From assembly GCA_964019165.1 (NCBI GenBank), contig OZ025274.1:16365383-16429382 (forward strand): 64,000 nucleotides of DNA, written 5' to 3'. Position 1 is the stretch's first letter. Each line of letters starts with the position of its first letter. Below, in pieces: positions 38,723 through 64,000 of this stretch. The DNA comes from Mastigias papua. Lineage: Eukaryota > Cnidaria > Scyphozoa > Rhizostomeae > Mastigiidae. The notes below the pieces were generated by a model. It did not search any database, had not been told where the DNA came from, and saw only the letters and a list, made by a program, of their open reading frames with translations. Made by a program: the position numbers and the translations under genes.

Positions 38723-39768
38723 GCTATCCTAGAACTACAGCTTGGTTCCAACACCACTTACGAACACATTTAACGTAGGATGGTTTTAAATCACTCAATG
38801 AACTGTCCTTCGGGATATCAATGCTACTCTTTTAAAAAATGATCAATGCAACGACAGAATTTGAAATTGAAATACGTTTACGGTCAATGGTGATACGTAG
38901 GTAAACATCTTTCAGCCAATGATTTAATACTTGGAATACTTTTATCGATAGGTACAAACATATTGCGGTAAACAATGTCCTTGACAACAACAAATAATCG
39001 CATATCGCGTATAAGAGTATATGTTTGAAAGGCTATGTTGATTAAATTTAGCACGAAAACATAAAACAAATTTCCCTGGAGACTCATAATATTTTGAACA
39101 TACCTCTTTACGCAAAGATGTATTAAATATAATATTATACGGAGGAGTAACATCAAAGCTTCACTGTAGGCGCAGTTCTGAGTTGTCGTATTGAAGGAGG
39201 CCAAATGCAAAATGTCCCATAGTAATTTCTAGATCTTCTGTAAGCACCAGCAAGCAGACATTGTAAAGTCAGCTTATATACTATTGAAATGGTCCATTCA
39301 TTGGAAAGGTAGAAAGTATAGATAAAATGAAGCATAGATAGCACATTATGAAGGTTAGAAACCACTGTCATGAGAAAACATTATGTTATAAATTAATCTA
39401 TATAAAGTCTTTTACAAATGAACTGAGTTATGAAAATAAGTATTAACTATGATGCAATTCAAAAACTTAGCAGATATAAATCTCTATGTAAATGGTACAT
39501 TCTCATATCTAATTGTAGCTAAAATCATAGCAGAAAGCCAATCCAGCTGGCAAGCTCCTGAATCCACGATTTATGGTGGCCGTAGTACTATTCAACTTAT
39601 TTACTTCTTGTTCCTGAAACAAGACCGGTAGATGTGCAAACGCTTGTTAGTATTTGCAGAAAAGGTTATAGAAGCTCTAATTGATAACATCTAGGCAAGA
39701 AAATAACTCTTCAACTGATAGCAACATCAGCCAGATAAAACTATGCTAGTATATGAATAAAAATAGTG
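38723..39768. other. Intergenic between Spinster copies, no gene seen
   Basis: Only chance frames (38884-39371, minus). No sign of a third transporter fragment. Confidence 0.5.
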
Positions 39769-49673
<9,905 letters not shown>

Positions 49674-52620
49674 TTATCTTTCGAACGTCGTTATTCGTCT
49701 GTACTTATCTGCTTCCTTCTTGTTCTTTCGGTTACCACTCTCACAAGCATAAGCAATCCATCAAATAAACAACCACAACAACAGTAACATCACCAACAAC
49801 ATACTAAATTTGACCTTTGAACCAAATATGTTTTGATTGAATAAATGAATACTGTACGAATGCAAATGTGAAAGTTGTTCATCGAAATATCCATGCATTT
49901 TATTTTCCAACTGTGACTGCCAGCAAACTCATCAGCAGGGAAGGACACGGAATTTGAAGTAATGCGATATTTTTCTAATCGATTAACTACAATGAAACAT
50001 AAATGAACAAATAAATACTAAAGCTAGCTATATAACTACAAACCAAACAAAGTACAAGAGTTATGACAAACAGATGAACAAACAGAAACTTACCAAATGT
50101 TACCTGCCTCCCCACTGTCAGCACGCCACAAGAAACACTGGTTGAGCTCCGAAAGCTCCGACACACAACTAACTCACAAACTAACCTAATTTATATTAAA
50201 GTTAAACCCCGAATGGTTACATGGAACACTTAACAAACAGTGAAAATGCGCGTAATTACGATACTTGACTCAACAGGGAAATAACACAAAGCACAAAATG
50301 CGAAAACAAGTAAATGCAAAACAAGTTATCGCGATAAACAAGCTGAAACGTAAACAAGTAGAAGTGAAAACAAGTTGTAATCGAAAAACAAGAAAAATGA
50401 TAAACACGGAAAATCAAAAACAAGTAAAACTCAAACAACAACAAAATACTAGCCCCAAATGAAAATTAGTACTAACACCAACCTTTCCAATTATTCAAAC
50501 TGCCAAATATGATTTTCCAGGCAACATCCCAACTTCCTTTATACACACATCCCGGTTATTTGGTACCCAAAAGTATGCCAAGTATGAAAATTGGTAGTAC
50601 AACTATATCTAAGAGCGTGTAGACATTACTCAAACAGAATAAAAGCAAACTCTCTTGGAAAGTCATATATTAACCCCAAAGTACTGCCACTTGCATAAGC
50701 ACTGGGAGCTCCGTACCAAGCTCCAGCCTTGTCCCTCACAACCCACCTTTAGTTATTCTCATACCAGCTATATGTGAGCCTTCCACATTTCTTTGGCTTC
50801 CACCCTGCTAAACGATTAAAAAGATAGAAAAACAGTCACAATTACCTTTCTTACGCGTTGAGTCTAAGGCTTACAAAATTTGACTTCATTTCAAAATTAA
50901 ACTCAATGGACTCTGCTATGTACATTAGTTTAATGTGCCTTTGATTCCCATAACAAAATCTGGTTCAACATTTATCCAAACAGCAGGACATTATTGTCAA
51001 TATCAACATAGTATTAGGGCTACTATGAAACGTGTTGATCCACGTACATCTGTAACAGACCTTTCTTCGCCTGCTGACTTTTGCCTCTTACATTTGCCAA
51101 TCCACAAGACAGTGTTTTTCAGTACTCATAACCAAGGAGGATAATGGATAGAAGGCTCAGTTTAAAGCAATGTTTGGTTCATAGTATCAACGCAATTCAA
51201 TTTCGTGATTGGCCCTATTATCAGAGGAAGTGCCAAAGCATTGTGTACCCCAAGAATCTGTTCCTGGGTCAGTCCTATTTATCCTATAATTAAATGAGAT
51301 GCCAACAGTTGTTACAAACGTTTCACACCCATGTCCAATTGCAACTTCAATAAATAGGCTGGTTACGTAGATGGTGCACAAGTCAATGCATTGGGGAAAC
51401 TGTCAAAATTAACCATCAACACTACACGAAATAGAGGAAGACACATATCATCAATGGCTGGCTTACCGAAAATCAAATTACATAATGATTGATAAGCTAG
51501 GCAAGCCGAGTAAAGGCGTGAAAATCAAAGAAAATTCAAATAAAAGGTGCAACCTTGCCTTGTGTTGCAGAGGAAAAATATCTAAATTTTTATTCGATGG
51601 CTCTCCTCTCCAATGGCATTAATAACATACCAGGTGTTAGAAATGGTTTCAAAAGCCAACCAACTGCTTCGAGTTGTTTACAGAACGATCAATAAATTGC
51701 TCTTGTAGTTCATCTTAAGTCATTATCGGTAATTATCTAATGATGGCCTATTGTATCGCTGCTCAGTCTCTCCTACTGAAATTAAGAAAGTCACAGAAAT
51801 TTGGTACCTGCATTGTTATTGAAGCAAAAAATACAAGGTCATACATCCGAAGCTTAGACTGATCGACTTGTGTACCTTCGAATGAAAGGTGTCCTGAGCT
51901 TCGATTGACATTCATAGGCAAATACGTTAATAAACGACTAAATATATTTGTACAATTCTATAAACTGTCGCTATGTACTATGCCACTAGGAATGTTAACC
52001 AAAGTCAACTAAAGTGCAAAGGTGCTAAAGACCAGAAAAATACTTGAAGCATTAGCAATGAGCAGAATTACTACAAACAAAAGATGTTGCTTCCAGACAC
52101 GATGGAGGATGCTTTAATAAAAAAGTAAAAAGTTTACCTGAAGCAGCCATCAACTTACCAAAACTCACATAAATCTTTAAATATTAATCATATTAAGTAA
52201 TTAACGTACTTTTGGGGCTTTTACCATTAAATTTTCATAAATTGTAAAACATTGTCTTGGAGCACAAAACGAAAGACCATGTAATTTGAATCGTGTTAAA
52301 CATCATATCACGTTCTATCAAGTACACAACTAAACTAAATTGCTTTTTCCGCTGTATTATCAATCAGTCACAGTCCTCAATAACTAACCTTCAGACATGA
52401 ACTCCAGACTCATGAAGACCTCAACAGAAATCCCGCAAATACCATCAACACTGTTAAATAAATTAATCAATAAAAATATATAAAAAATAAAAACAACATT
52501 TACGTTCAAGATGAAACAGTGTAAATAAGAAAAAGAAAAACATTGGACTTTTCAAATAATACTTGCAATCCATTGATTGCCATTCATGACATGGTTTCAT
52601 AATTTACTAGTCAGAGTTAA
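49674..52620. other. Intergenic, no gene seen
   Basis: Sequence upstream of Spinster copy B and downstream of the WD40 gene. Apart from the AAACAAG cluster at 50,300-50,430 I see only short chance frames (50265-50462, 50935-51144, 51187-51381). Confidence 0.45.
50300..50430 (+). repeat. Cluster of seven AAACAAG motifs
   Basis: AAACAAG occurs seven times in about 130 bp with irregular spacing of roughly 13-30 bp, usually followed by T. It may be a degenerate tandem repeat or a cluster of binding sites; the spacing does not fix a period. Confidence 0.5.
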
Positions 52621-55600
52621 TCACATCCAAACCAATGTCTTTCCATCAATTCCTCCTGTCATTCCAAGCCTTCCAGAAGGTGAAAAATTGCAAGAAAGTA
52701 TCGGACCTTTGTGATCAGTGGATCTATAAAGCAAATATTGAAATGTTTTGCTAAATCTCAAGAAAGATAAAGAACAAGTCTTCTGAAAACCACAAAAATA
52801 TTGATCATCTTCAGACCAAAATATGATCTTCTTCAGCCAATTTTGTATCAAGAACATCTGGTTCCAACTGTAAGAAATTTCTACCATCTAAAAATTGATA
52901 ATTTTGAATCTCCTGTCTAGTCTTAAAATATAAAGAAATTAGTAGTATGAAAAATATAGACTAATGACAGTCAAGATTACTATTGATTTCTTAGTACTAT
53001 TGAGCTCACTATGGCCCATGTGGCTCTCACTTTCACTGGCATGGTCGGAAAGAACCATAAGTATGACCATATCCTGTTTATCTTGAGAGACGAAATATGA
53101 TTGGAAGTTAGTGCAGCACCTGATTGCTGGAAGGAGGGAAAAGGGAGATCACAGAAAATATGGATATGTGGTATAGAGGATCAATTGACTGTAGCCTCAG
53201 TACAGGATGAAGATGCGTTAAACAGAGATATATGAAGGAGGACAATGCACACCATCAATCCCACTCAATGGAAGTTAGGCTTGGTTGCTACACATTTTGT
53301 GAATGCAAATAGAGTACAAGAAATTATTGCTAACCATTTATTCAATTAAAACTCTCAAGAATCGCTTAAGATCAGATTTGATAACAAGACAGAAAATAAA
53401 ATGCTAAAAACAACAATAAATCTATTTAAGCACGCTATATTTTTATTTAAAGTAAACGCAGATTATCCACTCATAAACCACATGGCCACGTAAAAATCTA
53501 ATCAGGACATAAACATATATTTTGATACTTTTTCAATTTTCTACATAAATGATTTTAGTGATATTTACTTGATTATCTTCCTCTCTTTTTCATGAAGGCT
53601 CTGGTGTATCAAAGAGCTATCCATTCCAACCATGGTTATCAAATCTTGAAAAGGATGAACTGCAAGTGCCTGATCAAACAAGGTAAATTAATACTATCAA
53701 CAAATTGCAATCAAATCACATCATATTCATTCTAAGGAATACAATTTCATCTCTGGATCAGTAGAAAACAACAACAACAACAACTGATCGAATTTTGCTT
53801 AATTTTCTTTCCTGAAAGCGGAAGGTCAAGTGATATGACAAGAAAGAAAAAACACCACATAGAGCAACTCAAACAACACGGAAAGTTACAAAAACGCAAA
53901 TGAATCGCCAAATGCCTTGCAGAATTGCAGAAGAAGAATAATGAAATTTAACTATTCCATTATTAATCATTCATTTGATTATCAATCATTCACTGTAAAT
54001 TCACGTTAAAAATAAAGAGGTTGCAGCCAAGAAGTATTTGAAGTTGAATAAAATGTTTAGCAATGAACTCGAAATGCTAATTTACAAATAGTTTAAGAAA
54101 GAGTGAAACTAAGGGGAAAAATTTCAAAAGATAATGGGCGATATTTAGATCAAATAATACCAGCGAATTTCCAAGATGTCAATATTAATTACGTACTTGA
54201 ATATTTCTATTATCTTCATCTTGTAATTCCCATTCCAATTTTCCACTGGTCAAATCCCAAACTGAGACAAAATTAGTGCTCAAAGTGACCACTCTTTTAC
54301 CATTTGGTGTGAACCTCGCATTTATGAGTTTTCCATATTTTGTTTGTATCTTCAGCCTGGCTTTGCTTGTCTCAGCATCCCATAATTGGAATGAGCCATC
54401 ACTGGAGCATGTCAGCAAACAGCTATTATCAGATGAAAAAGAGATGTCATTTACAGCGTCTTCGTGTCCACGCATTTGCCTATTCTCAGGACCTGATATG
54501 AATTCACCTGCGCCAGTTCGAATTTTGTACAAAATTGCTTGGCTATCATCACCAGCGCTTGCAAGAAATTGTCCATTTGGTGAAATAACTGTTGCCTGGA
54601 CAGAACCCTGATGAAATGCTAAATTTGAGAGAAAGAGAGTTAAATAATCTCTATTCGAAACTGCTGTAAGGGTGGAATTAATTCATTTCACAAAACACCA
54701 TAATAAATAACAAAACATCGAAAGTGTTTTCTAGATTAAAAATCAAAGTGACGCTTAAGAACGGGAATTTACCGTCTGCCGGAAAGTAAAGAGTCGAAGG
54801 TGGTAGGAAACGATTTTGAGTGATTAGGATTTGGTTTGTCTGCGAAAATGTAGTAAGTACATCTTACGGCAATTCTCGATGCTTTCATGACGATCTAGTG
54901 AGTGCTATAAATGTTTTATTCATTTAACATTGACACAAAGTAAACAGCGGGCGTACAAAACATACTAAGAGCATTAACTGAGTGATTGACAAACCAAATA
55001 TCAGAACACTTTGCTTGCAGGTTCACAATAAGGGGTGAACAGTTTTATGAACACTAATGGGACTAATGCAAGTACACGATGGCACAATTTAGACGAAGAA
55101 AAAATATGTTCTGCGAGAATAGTCAGTAATTGAAGATTGAAATAGAAATGAAGATAATAATGTAAACTAAATTGGCAGGCATGAAGGTACATTTATATCA
55201 GGCAACCTGATGATACTATACCAATGATTCACAATGCTAGGAGAAATACTTTAAACGTTCTTTGTCATATTGATGATGTTGAAAACAAAACGATAAGCTC
55301 TCGCTATTCTTAATACTTAAACTTGATGTGGAGTAGTTGGACATACAATATCTAACTTGTATGATGATATACCTTGCTATATAAGGCAGTATGCGACTGG
55401 CCATTGTTTATTTCTTCAAACAACATGGTACTTAAAATTCCTATAATTTAGGGTAACTGCACAGGATTGTTTGCATTCATCGTTTCTAAGGTAGAAAGAA
55501 CATCAGCTGATTCTGATCCCCATGTCCATTAATTTCTGTTCATATGTTTCGATGCGGTGTTAAAGAGAAGGATAGCGAGTACCAATTGGAAGATCTGGCT

Positions 55601-57381
55601 TTAGAGACTCCACGGTAATAATTCTTGGTGGTTAAAATTAGGGTAGATCAGCAATGCAATGAACATTCAGGCAATGGCAAAAGTGCTGTCTTTGAAAGAT
55701 AGAGAAGGCTGAATTATGGCACCATGTATACCTGCCTTCTTCGAGGCAGATTGTACAAATAGAGAAGATAAATTGGAGCGTGGTAGAATGGGGTGCAGGG
55801 GAACATGCAGGGGATAGAAAAATAGACCAAGTATTGAGATTCTTCCCGTTTGCAACGGTGTTGTCTCCACATTTGATGGAAAAAGAAAAAATACTCCTAC
55901 GCATGTTCTAATGGGAGATCAGTCAGAGGCCACGGGCTGAACCGAGGCCACGGGCTGAACCGAGGTCATAGGTTGAATCCTTGATTTTAGCTAATTCAAT
56001 TTTTGATTCGAAACTTCAAACAAAAGAAGATAAGTCAAAATGCTAATGTTTTTAAGTCAGAAGAAGAAGAAGCAAAACTGAGTTGATCATGATTAAAGCA
56101 CAGCTTATGCTTTGATTTTGAAAATGAATAAATTATAAATTGTAAAGGTAAATCATGATGTGGCTGTTGCTAAGTCCTATTGATATGGGATGATTCTCAA
56201 GTTAAGAGGGCTACATAAGAAGATATATCTCCTCTAATCGTGTAAAGACACGGTCTGCTAAACTGGATTGATATTAAGTGCATTTATTCACCCATTGAGA
56301 TTCAAAAGGTAAGAAATATTGATGCATTAGTACTTACAAATTCTGGATACCCTCTTGCCAGTCTTGTGCTTCCACAATATCACGATACCATCTCTGGCTC
56401 CAGTAGCCAATAGGTCATCACCAAAACTGCAGGATGTTACTTCTGCAGTGTGACCCTGAAGACAGTTCACTCTTTTGCCTGATGATAAATCCCATAGCAG
56501 AACTTTGCTGTCCGTAGAACATGTTGCAATTGTGCAATCATCACGAGAAGATGCTATGGATAATATTGCTCCAGGGATCCCCAGTTCAAGTCTTCTGAAA
56601 AATCTACCACGAAATGGAAACATGTAGTCACCGCCATTCATTTCCATGATAGGGTGCGTTTTGCCAGCGTTCCTTCTGAAAACAGACAAGACAACGTACA
56701 CAATTAAATCATCATTGTCTGAAATAAGATCACGAATCGACTATTCGACTGCATTTCAAGAAGTAAAAAAGCTATGAATGCGTTGTATTATATTAAACCG
56801 AGCATTGTCCACAAAAGAAAGTTATTAAATAGAATATAATTAAACAAAGTTGAAGTAATTTGCATTTACATAGGCGAAAGATGTTCTTGAAAGAAGGCCA
56901 AACCAAGCATATGGAAATTTTCGATTTTGCGGACTTTTATTGAACATATGCAAATCATATTTCAATGAAAATACTGCATTATTAATGAGGATAAAATCTT
57001 TGATCAACTTTCATGACAACCGAGTGCATTTTATTAGAAAAAATCCTGTTTTCAAACTCATGAGAATAAATATAATTTGCAAAGGTAAGAATGCTAGACA
57101 TATCATAATGTTGACTAAAAACGTTCAAAAGAAAAATTTAGCAATAAGCAATCCACAGTTAATCATTAAGTGTGGAGAACCCAGAAAGGCTCATTTCAAC
57201 ACCCAGCTCTGAACAGCATTATCATTTTAATAAAGGAACTTAGGAAAGAACAATTTTGAAAAAAAATGAAAGTAGGATTAATTAACGAAAACTTAAAGTA
57301 CTTACTCAATATGTGCTTGAATTCGTGAGAAAGTATCTTCTACACAACTAAAATATGGAGCATGGAAGCTTTTCCAATTTC
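52621..57381 (-). CDS. WD40 seven-blade propeller protein (5' exons not found)
   Basis: Five exons join in frame: 57306-57381, 56338-56675, 54197-54618, 53569-53669 and 52621-52723, ending with TGG ATG TGA. The first exon begins in phase 1, so coding sequence continues upstream. Seven WD-type blades are visible: VLLWDL, VILWKH, AILYKI, FQLWDA, VSVWDL, a degenerate sixth blade (LITMVGMDSSLIHQS) and LVWM at the very end. This makes a complete propeller. Typical GH starts are present (GHTAEVTSCSF, GHEDAVNDISF). The ~55 residues ahead of the blades (GDYMFPFRGRFFRRLE) match nothing I can name. Such propellers are protein-interaction platforms. Whether the missing N-terminus carries another domain cannot be told here. 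Confidence 0.82.
55926..55980. repeat. 18-bp tandem repeat, three units
   Basis: gaggccacgggctgaacc twice, then gaggtcataggttgaatcc, inside an intron of the WD40 gene. Confidence 0.85.
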
Positions 57382-59425
57382 CTATGCGAATGAACAGAAC
57401 TGAAAAAGCGAGTACGATTACCAACTACGTGAAACAACGAAGTCTGTAAAGCGGATTGCTACTAAGATAAGCATAAAGGACACATCGTCAATCATTCCTT
57501 TCAACGGAATGCAAGTGAAAGAAATAATTAAGAAGATTATATGTAAAGCTGTAGAGTACAATGCTGTAAGGTAAGTGCGTTAAAGTTCAACTGCTATCAA
57601 TCATCTTTCAATCAATAATTTAGTGTGCAAGGAGGGTTGACTTGATAGTAGGATCGCCCATAGTTATCTGAAAGTGGCCGGTGCAAATAGCAAATAAAAC
57701 CATAACTGGTCACACAAAACAAATTAGTCTGCTTTACCCGTGACAACCGTAAATTCAATACTTATTCGTGTGTGGCTACTGCATTCGCTTTAACAAAGTT
57801 ATAATATGTACGTACGCGCTCCCTAGGCACGTGTATATGTTATACTAAGCCAATATGAACAATGCAATAATTCAAAAATCTCGTCCTTCACCTATAAAAA
57901 GAGGTTTTACATAGAAGCCAATGTGCCTGTTCAACTCAAATAGGATACGAGTGTATTAATCAAGCTAGCTTATAATACAGATTTGTACTTTTCCTAAAAA
58001 GAAATTAATATCAATGGCATACAAAGGGAAATGAAAATCAAAACGTGCCGAATAAATTAGAGCATAATACAGTAAAAGTCATTAGCTCAAGCTCTGGGCT
58101 CACGGCATTTGAATGAAAACAATGCTTTTGCTCAGAGGCTTCTTCTTCACTAACTACGAATAAATTTTATATAAGACGTAAATAAATCTTCAGCATTCAC
58201 AGGTCACCACACGACATAAGATGTCCTCCTAAATTGAAGGTGTACTAATAAACTACACGTAGACAACCGGGCTTGATGATGTAATCGTAACCCTTACGAA
58301 GAGAACAAAAAGAAATGCGAACAGATACTTTCATAAGAATAGCGAAAGGTATAAAATTAGCATTGGATATGGTTCTCAAAACTGAAAAATATTTTGAATA
58401 CCACAATTTATGAGTGAAATATAAAGTGTAATGTAGCACAGGAGAAACAATAAAACAAACACTAGAAGAAATAGAAAAAGATAAAAATAAGCCCAAACAG
58501 AAAACACAGCACTCTCAAAAATACGAAGCAACAAGAAATGCCAAAAATAGCTGTGATTCATAGCATAGGTTCCAAATCTTCTAATTGGCTAAAACGGTAT
58601 GGAGAATATAAATGTGATCAAAGCTCTCAGCCAATCAAAGATTTGGAACCTATGCTGTGATTCATAGACTCCGAAAGCTTCAAGACAACAGGTTCAACAC
58701 AACTTTAAATAAATCTAATCACCAAAATTATCTTCCCTTTTATGAAGCAGAGTAGATACGTAAAAACATACCTAAGCTGTATGATGAAGTCAACAGAGAA
58801 ATATCGAGCCTTAATGAGGTAGCAGTAAACAGATAAAAATGTTCCGTTTATTATTAAATGTTCTAGAAATATATAAAAAATGTCGAAAAAGTTGCTGGAA
58901 AATTTGATATTTGATCAAAAGCCATGCTTGTCTGTGCACTATTTGAAATCAAGACTTAAATTTATCTAATGATCTTGTATTATTTTAATGGAACAACCGA
59001 CAATCATTAAAATACTCTGCAAACAAATGTCCGCCTGAATAGCTAATTTGATTTTTAGGCTGAAAATCACGTGAATCAGGGATCAATAAAAAGTGTCAAA
59101 ATATTGAAGCAAAGTTAAAAGTCTGAAGATTCATTTGCTCATGAATCAACTGGATCAAAGGCACTGTCTTTCTCAATCAGATTTTACAAGAGCACATTTC
59201 AAACGAACCACGCAGGAGCATAAAGAAACAGGAAGAGACAATAAATGAATTTAGAGGTATCAATCCAGTGATGAATTTAGCTTAAAAAGCATTCAGCAAT
59301 GGATTTGAAGGAAAAGAGACATTTGTAAATGAAAAATGAAAAATTGTAAATGAAAAATGAAGCAAGCATTGCAGTTTGGCAGCGCGAGAGATAAAGTACT
59401 ACAGAAAAGCTATATGCGAGTTCAT
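57382..59425. other. Region upstream of the known WD40 exons
   Basis: It should hold the 5' exons of the WD40 gene and the 3' flank of the malate dehydrogenase gene. I could not place any exon with confidence. The only structured item is the 95-bp MITE at 58,562. Confidence 0.4.
58562..58656. mobile_element. 95-bp palindromic MITE with 9-bp target duplication
   Basis: Inverted ends AGCATAGGTTCCAAATCTT and its complement are perfect over 19 bp, and the pairing continues imperfectly through (c)taattggct/agccaatca. It is flanked on both sides by exact GTGATTCAT (58,553-58,561 and 58,657-58,665). A 9-bp duplication points to the Mutator-like superfamily. Confidence 0.82.
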
Positions 59426-63016
<3,591 letters not shown>

Positions 63017-63479
63017 CTTCAATTACACAAAAAATAAACTTCTCGCGAATGTTCTGTGGACGTTTAAGTAAGTACAGAAACAACTGTCATACAAAGTTAT
63101 TTTCGTTTTTTATACACCAACGAAAAGATTACAATATGAATTTACAATCTACACTACTTTACAAGATTACTATACTAGACAGCTCTTTAAAATACTACTG
63201 GGATGATACCCCGAGGAGCAAAAGACTATGACTACCCCGAGACCAATTGAATATAGAGATTAAAACAACTGTCTGTCTCACATTACATGCCAAGGGTCCG
63301 CGAACAAAATAACTTAAATTTGAATGGGCAGTATTGCATGGGCAGTTTAAAACATAATCACAAATGTGCTCGGCATCTAATTTGAGACAAAGGATAAATA
63401 TACGAGTAAAACAAAAAGAAAAAGAGATGGGAAATGGTGGTTGTGGTTGAGGGCATATACCGCAGTGCGAGAACGTTTC
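63017..63479. other. MDH2 intron, nothing identified
   Basis: Sequence upstream of the first MDH2 exon seen here. No exon, repeat boundary or motif recognised. Confidence 0.5.
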
Positions 63480-63875
63480 AACTAAATCGACCAGATTAAT
63501 GGATGAATTGTAACATTAGCAGTTGCTTATCTTTGTTTTGTTCATTGTGAAATTTTTCATCAACATACAATGAAATCTGCAGTAGAACATTATTCTGGAG
63601 ATTTGTATAACCAAATGGTCGAATTGAAGCAAAACTCCAGTGAGAAGATCCTTGCGTGGTACTGCAAAGGAGGGACAAAGCAACAAAAAGTGCTCCGTAT
63701 CCTCGATACCATCGTTCGTAGGGACCTTAGGGCTTATGTTATCCCTAAAATTGCGCTTGAACTTGTGAAAATTTAACTTACTGAGACCAACCCTAAGTTG
63801 AATGAGATAGGATAAACCTGTTGGATCATGAATGCCATGATAGAAGATTTTTCTTAAAAACTCCAGCATATGTTA
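63480..63875 (-). mobile_element. LINE C-terminal relic in MDH2 intron
   Basis: A minus-strand frame from 63,869 reads LSYLIQLRVGLSKLNFHKFKRNF, then DTEHFLLLCPSFAVPRKDLL. This is the zinc-binding C-terminal segment found after RT in several LINE families (LRVGLS-L--HKF--NF...-T-HFLL-C--F---R--L). The upstream part is absent and the frame runs out after about 90 residues. Confidence 0.72.
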
Positions 63876-63944
63876 CAAGTCTAACCTCAGGATCACGTTC
63901 ATTCAACTCTGAATGAGGAATAGAAACTAGATTTAGATTTTTCT

Positions 63945-64000
63945 GTTCTAGCCTTTAGCCTTTAGCCTTCAGCCTTCAGTCATCATCTAGCCTTCATCCG
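63945..64000. repeat. Short tandem gcctt(t/c)agcctt repeat at window edge
   Basis: Six or so copies of ctagcctttagcctt/agccttcagccttcag over about 50 bp. The right end is cut by the window. Confidence 0.6.

Noticed and set aside
56940..57212. 90-codon plus-strand ORF opposite the WD40 gene
   Set aside because: No domain or signal peptide, lies within an intron of the opposite-strand gene, composition fits AT-rich chance ORFs.

Overview
The window is nuclear DNA of an invertebrate animal. It is AT-rich, its genes are broken by many introns, and it is full of transposable-element relics and very long (TA)n, (CA)n and (TACA)n arrays. A cnidarian is my best guess. It rests on three secreted prepropeptides carrying RPG amidation motifs, which recall cnidarian RPamide neuropeptides, and on Penelope-like and hammerhead-like repeats. 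This is an inference, not a demonstrated identity.

Layout. 1-11,500 is almost purely repetitive: a 107-bp satellite, a LINE 3' end with an R2-like restriction-type endonuclease, two 1.1-kb-scale hAT-like and LTR-like relics, a jockey/CR1-like LINE, an RTE-like LINE, two large palindromes and several hundred-bp (TA)n arrays. 11,552-21,889 (minus) is the tubulin-folding cofactor E gene (TBCE), rebuilt here as 16 exons with a consistent frame; its last exon was not found. 23.7-26.5 kb holds three small intronless genes, each with a signal peptide, a TATA-like box and one RPG(K/R) amidation site. 28.2-38.1 kb and 39.8-49.7 kb (both minus) are a head-to-tail tandem pair of Spinster-family (SPNS) lipid transporters. 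I rebuilt both completely (567 and 493 codons); intron phases are the same and several exon lengths are identical. 52.6-57.4 kb (minus) is the 3' part of a WD40 gene encoding a seven-blade propeller. 59.4-63.0 kb (minus) is the C-terminal part of mitochondrial malate dehydrogenase (MDH2), whose 5' exons lie beyond the window.

The conserved genes are unrelated housekeeping functions (tubulin folding, lysosomal or membrane lipid export, TCA cycle), so there is no operon-like logic. Two local systems stand out. One is the cluster of candidate RPamide precursors. The other is a set of short interspersed elements next to (TA)n arrays that share a hammerhead-ribozyme-like architecture, with covarying stem I and a palindromic stem III.

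Exon boundaries come from reading GT/AG sites, reading-frame phase and similarity to remembered protein families. No alignment or gene predictor was run.
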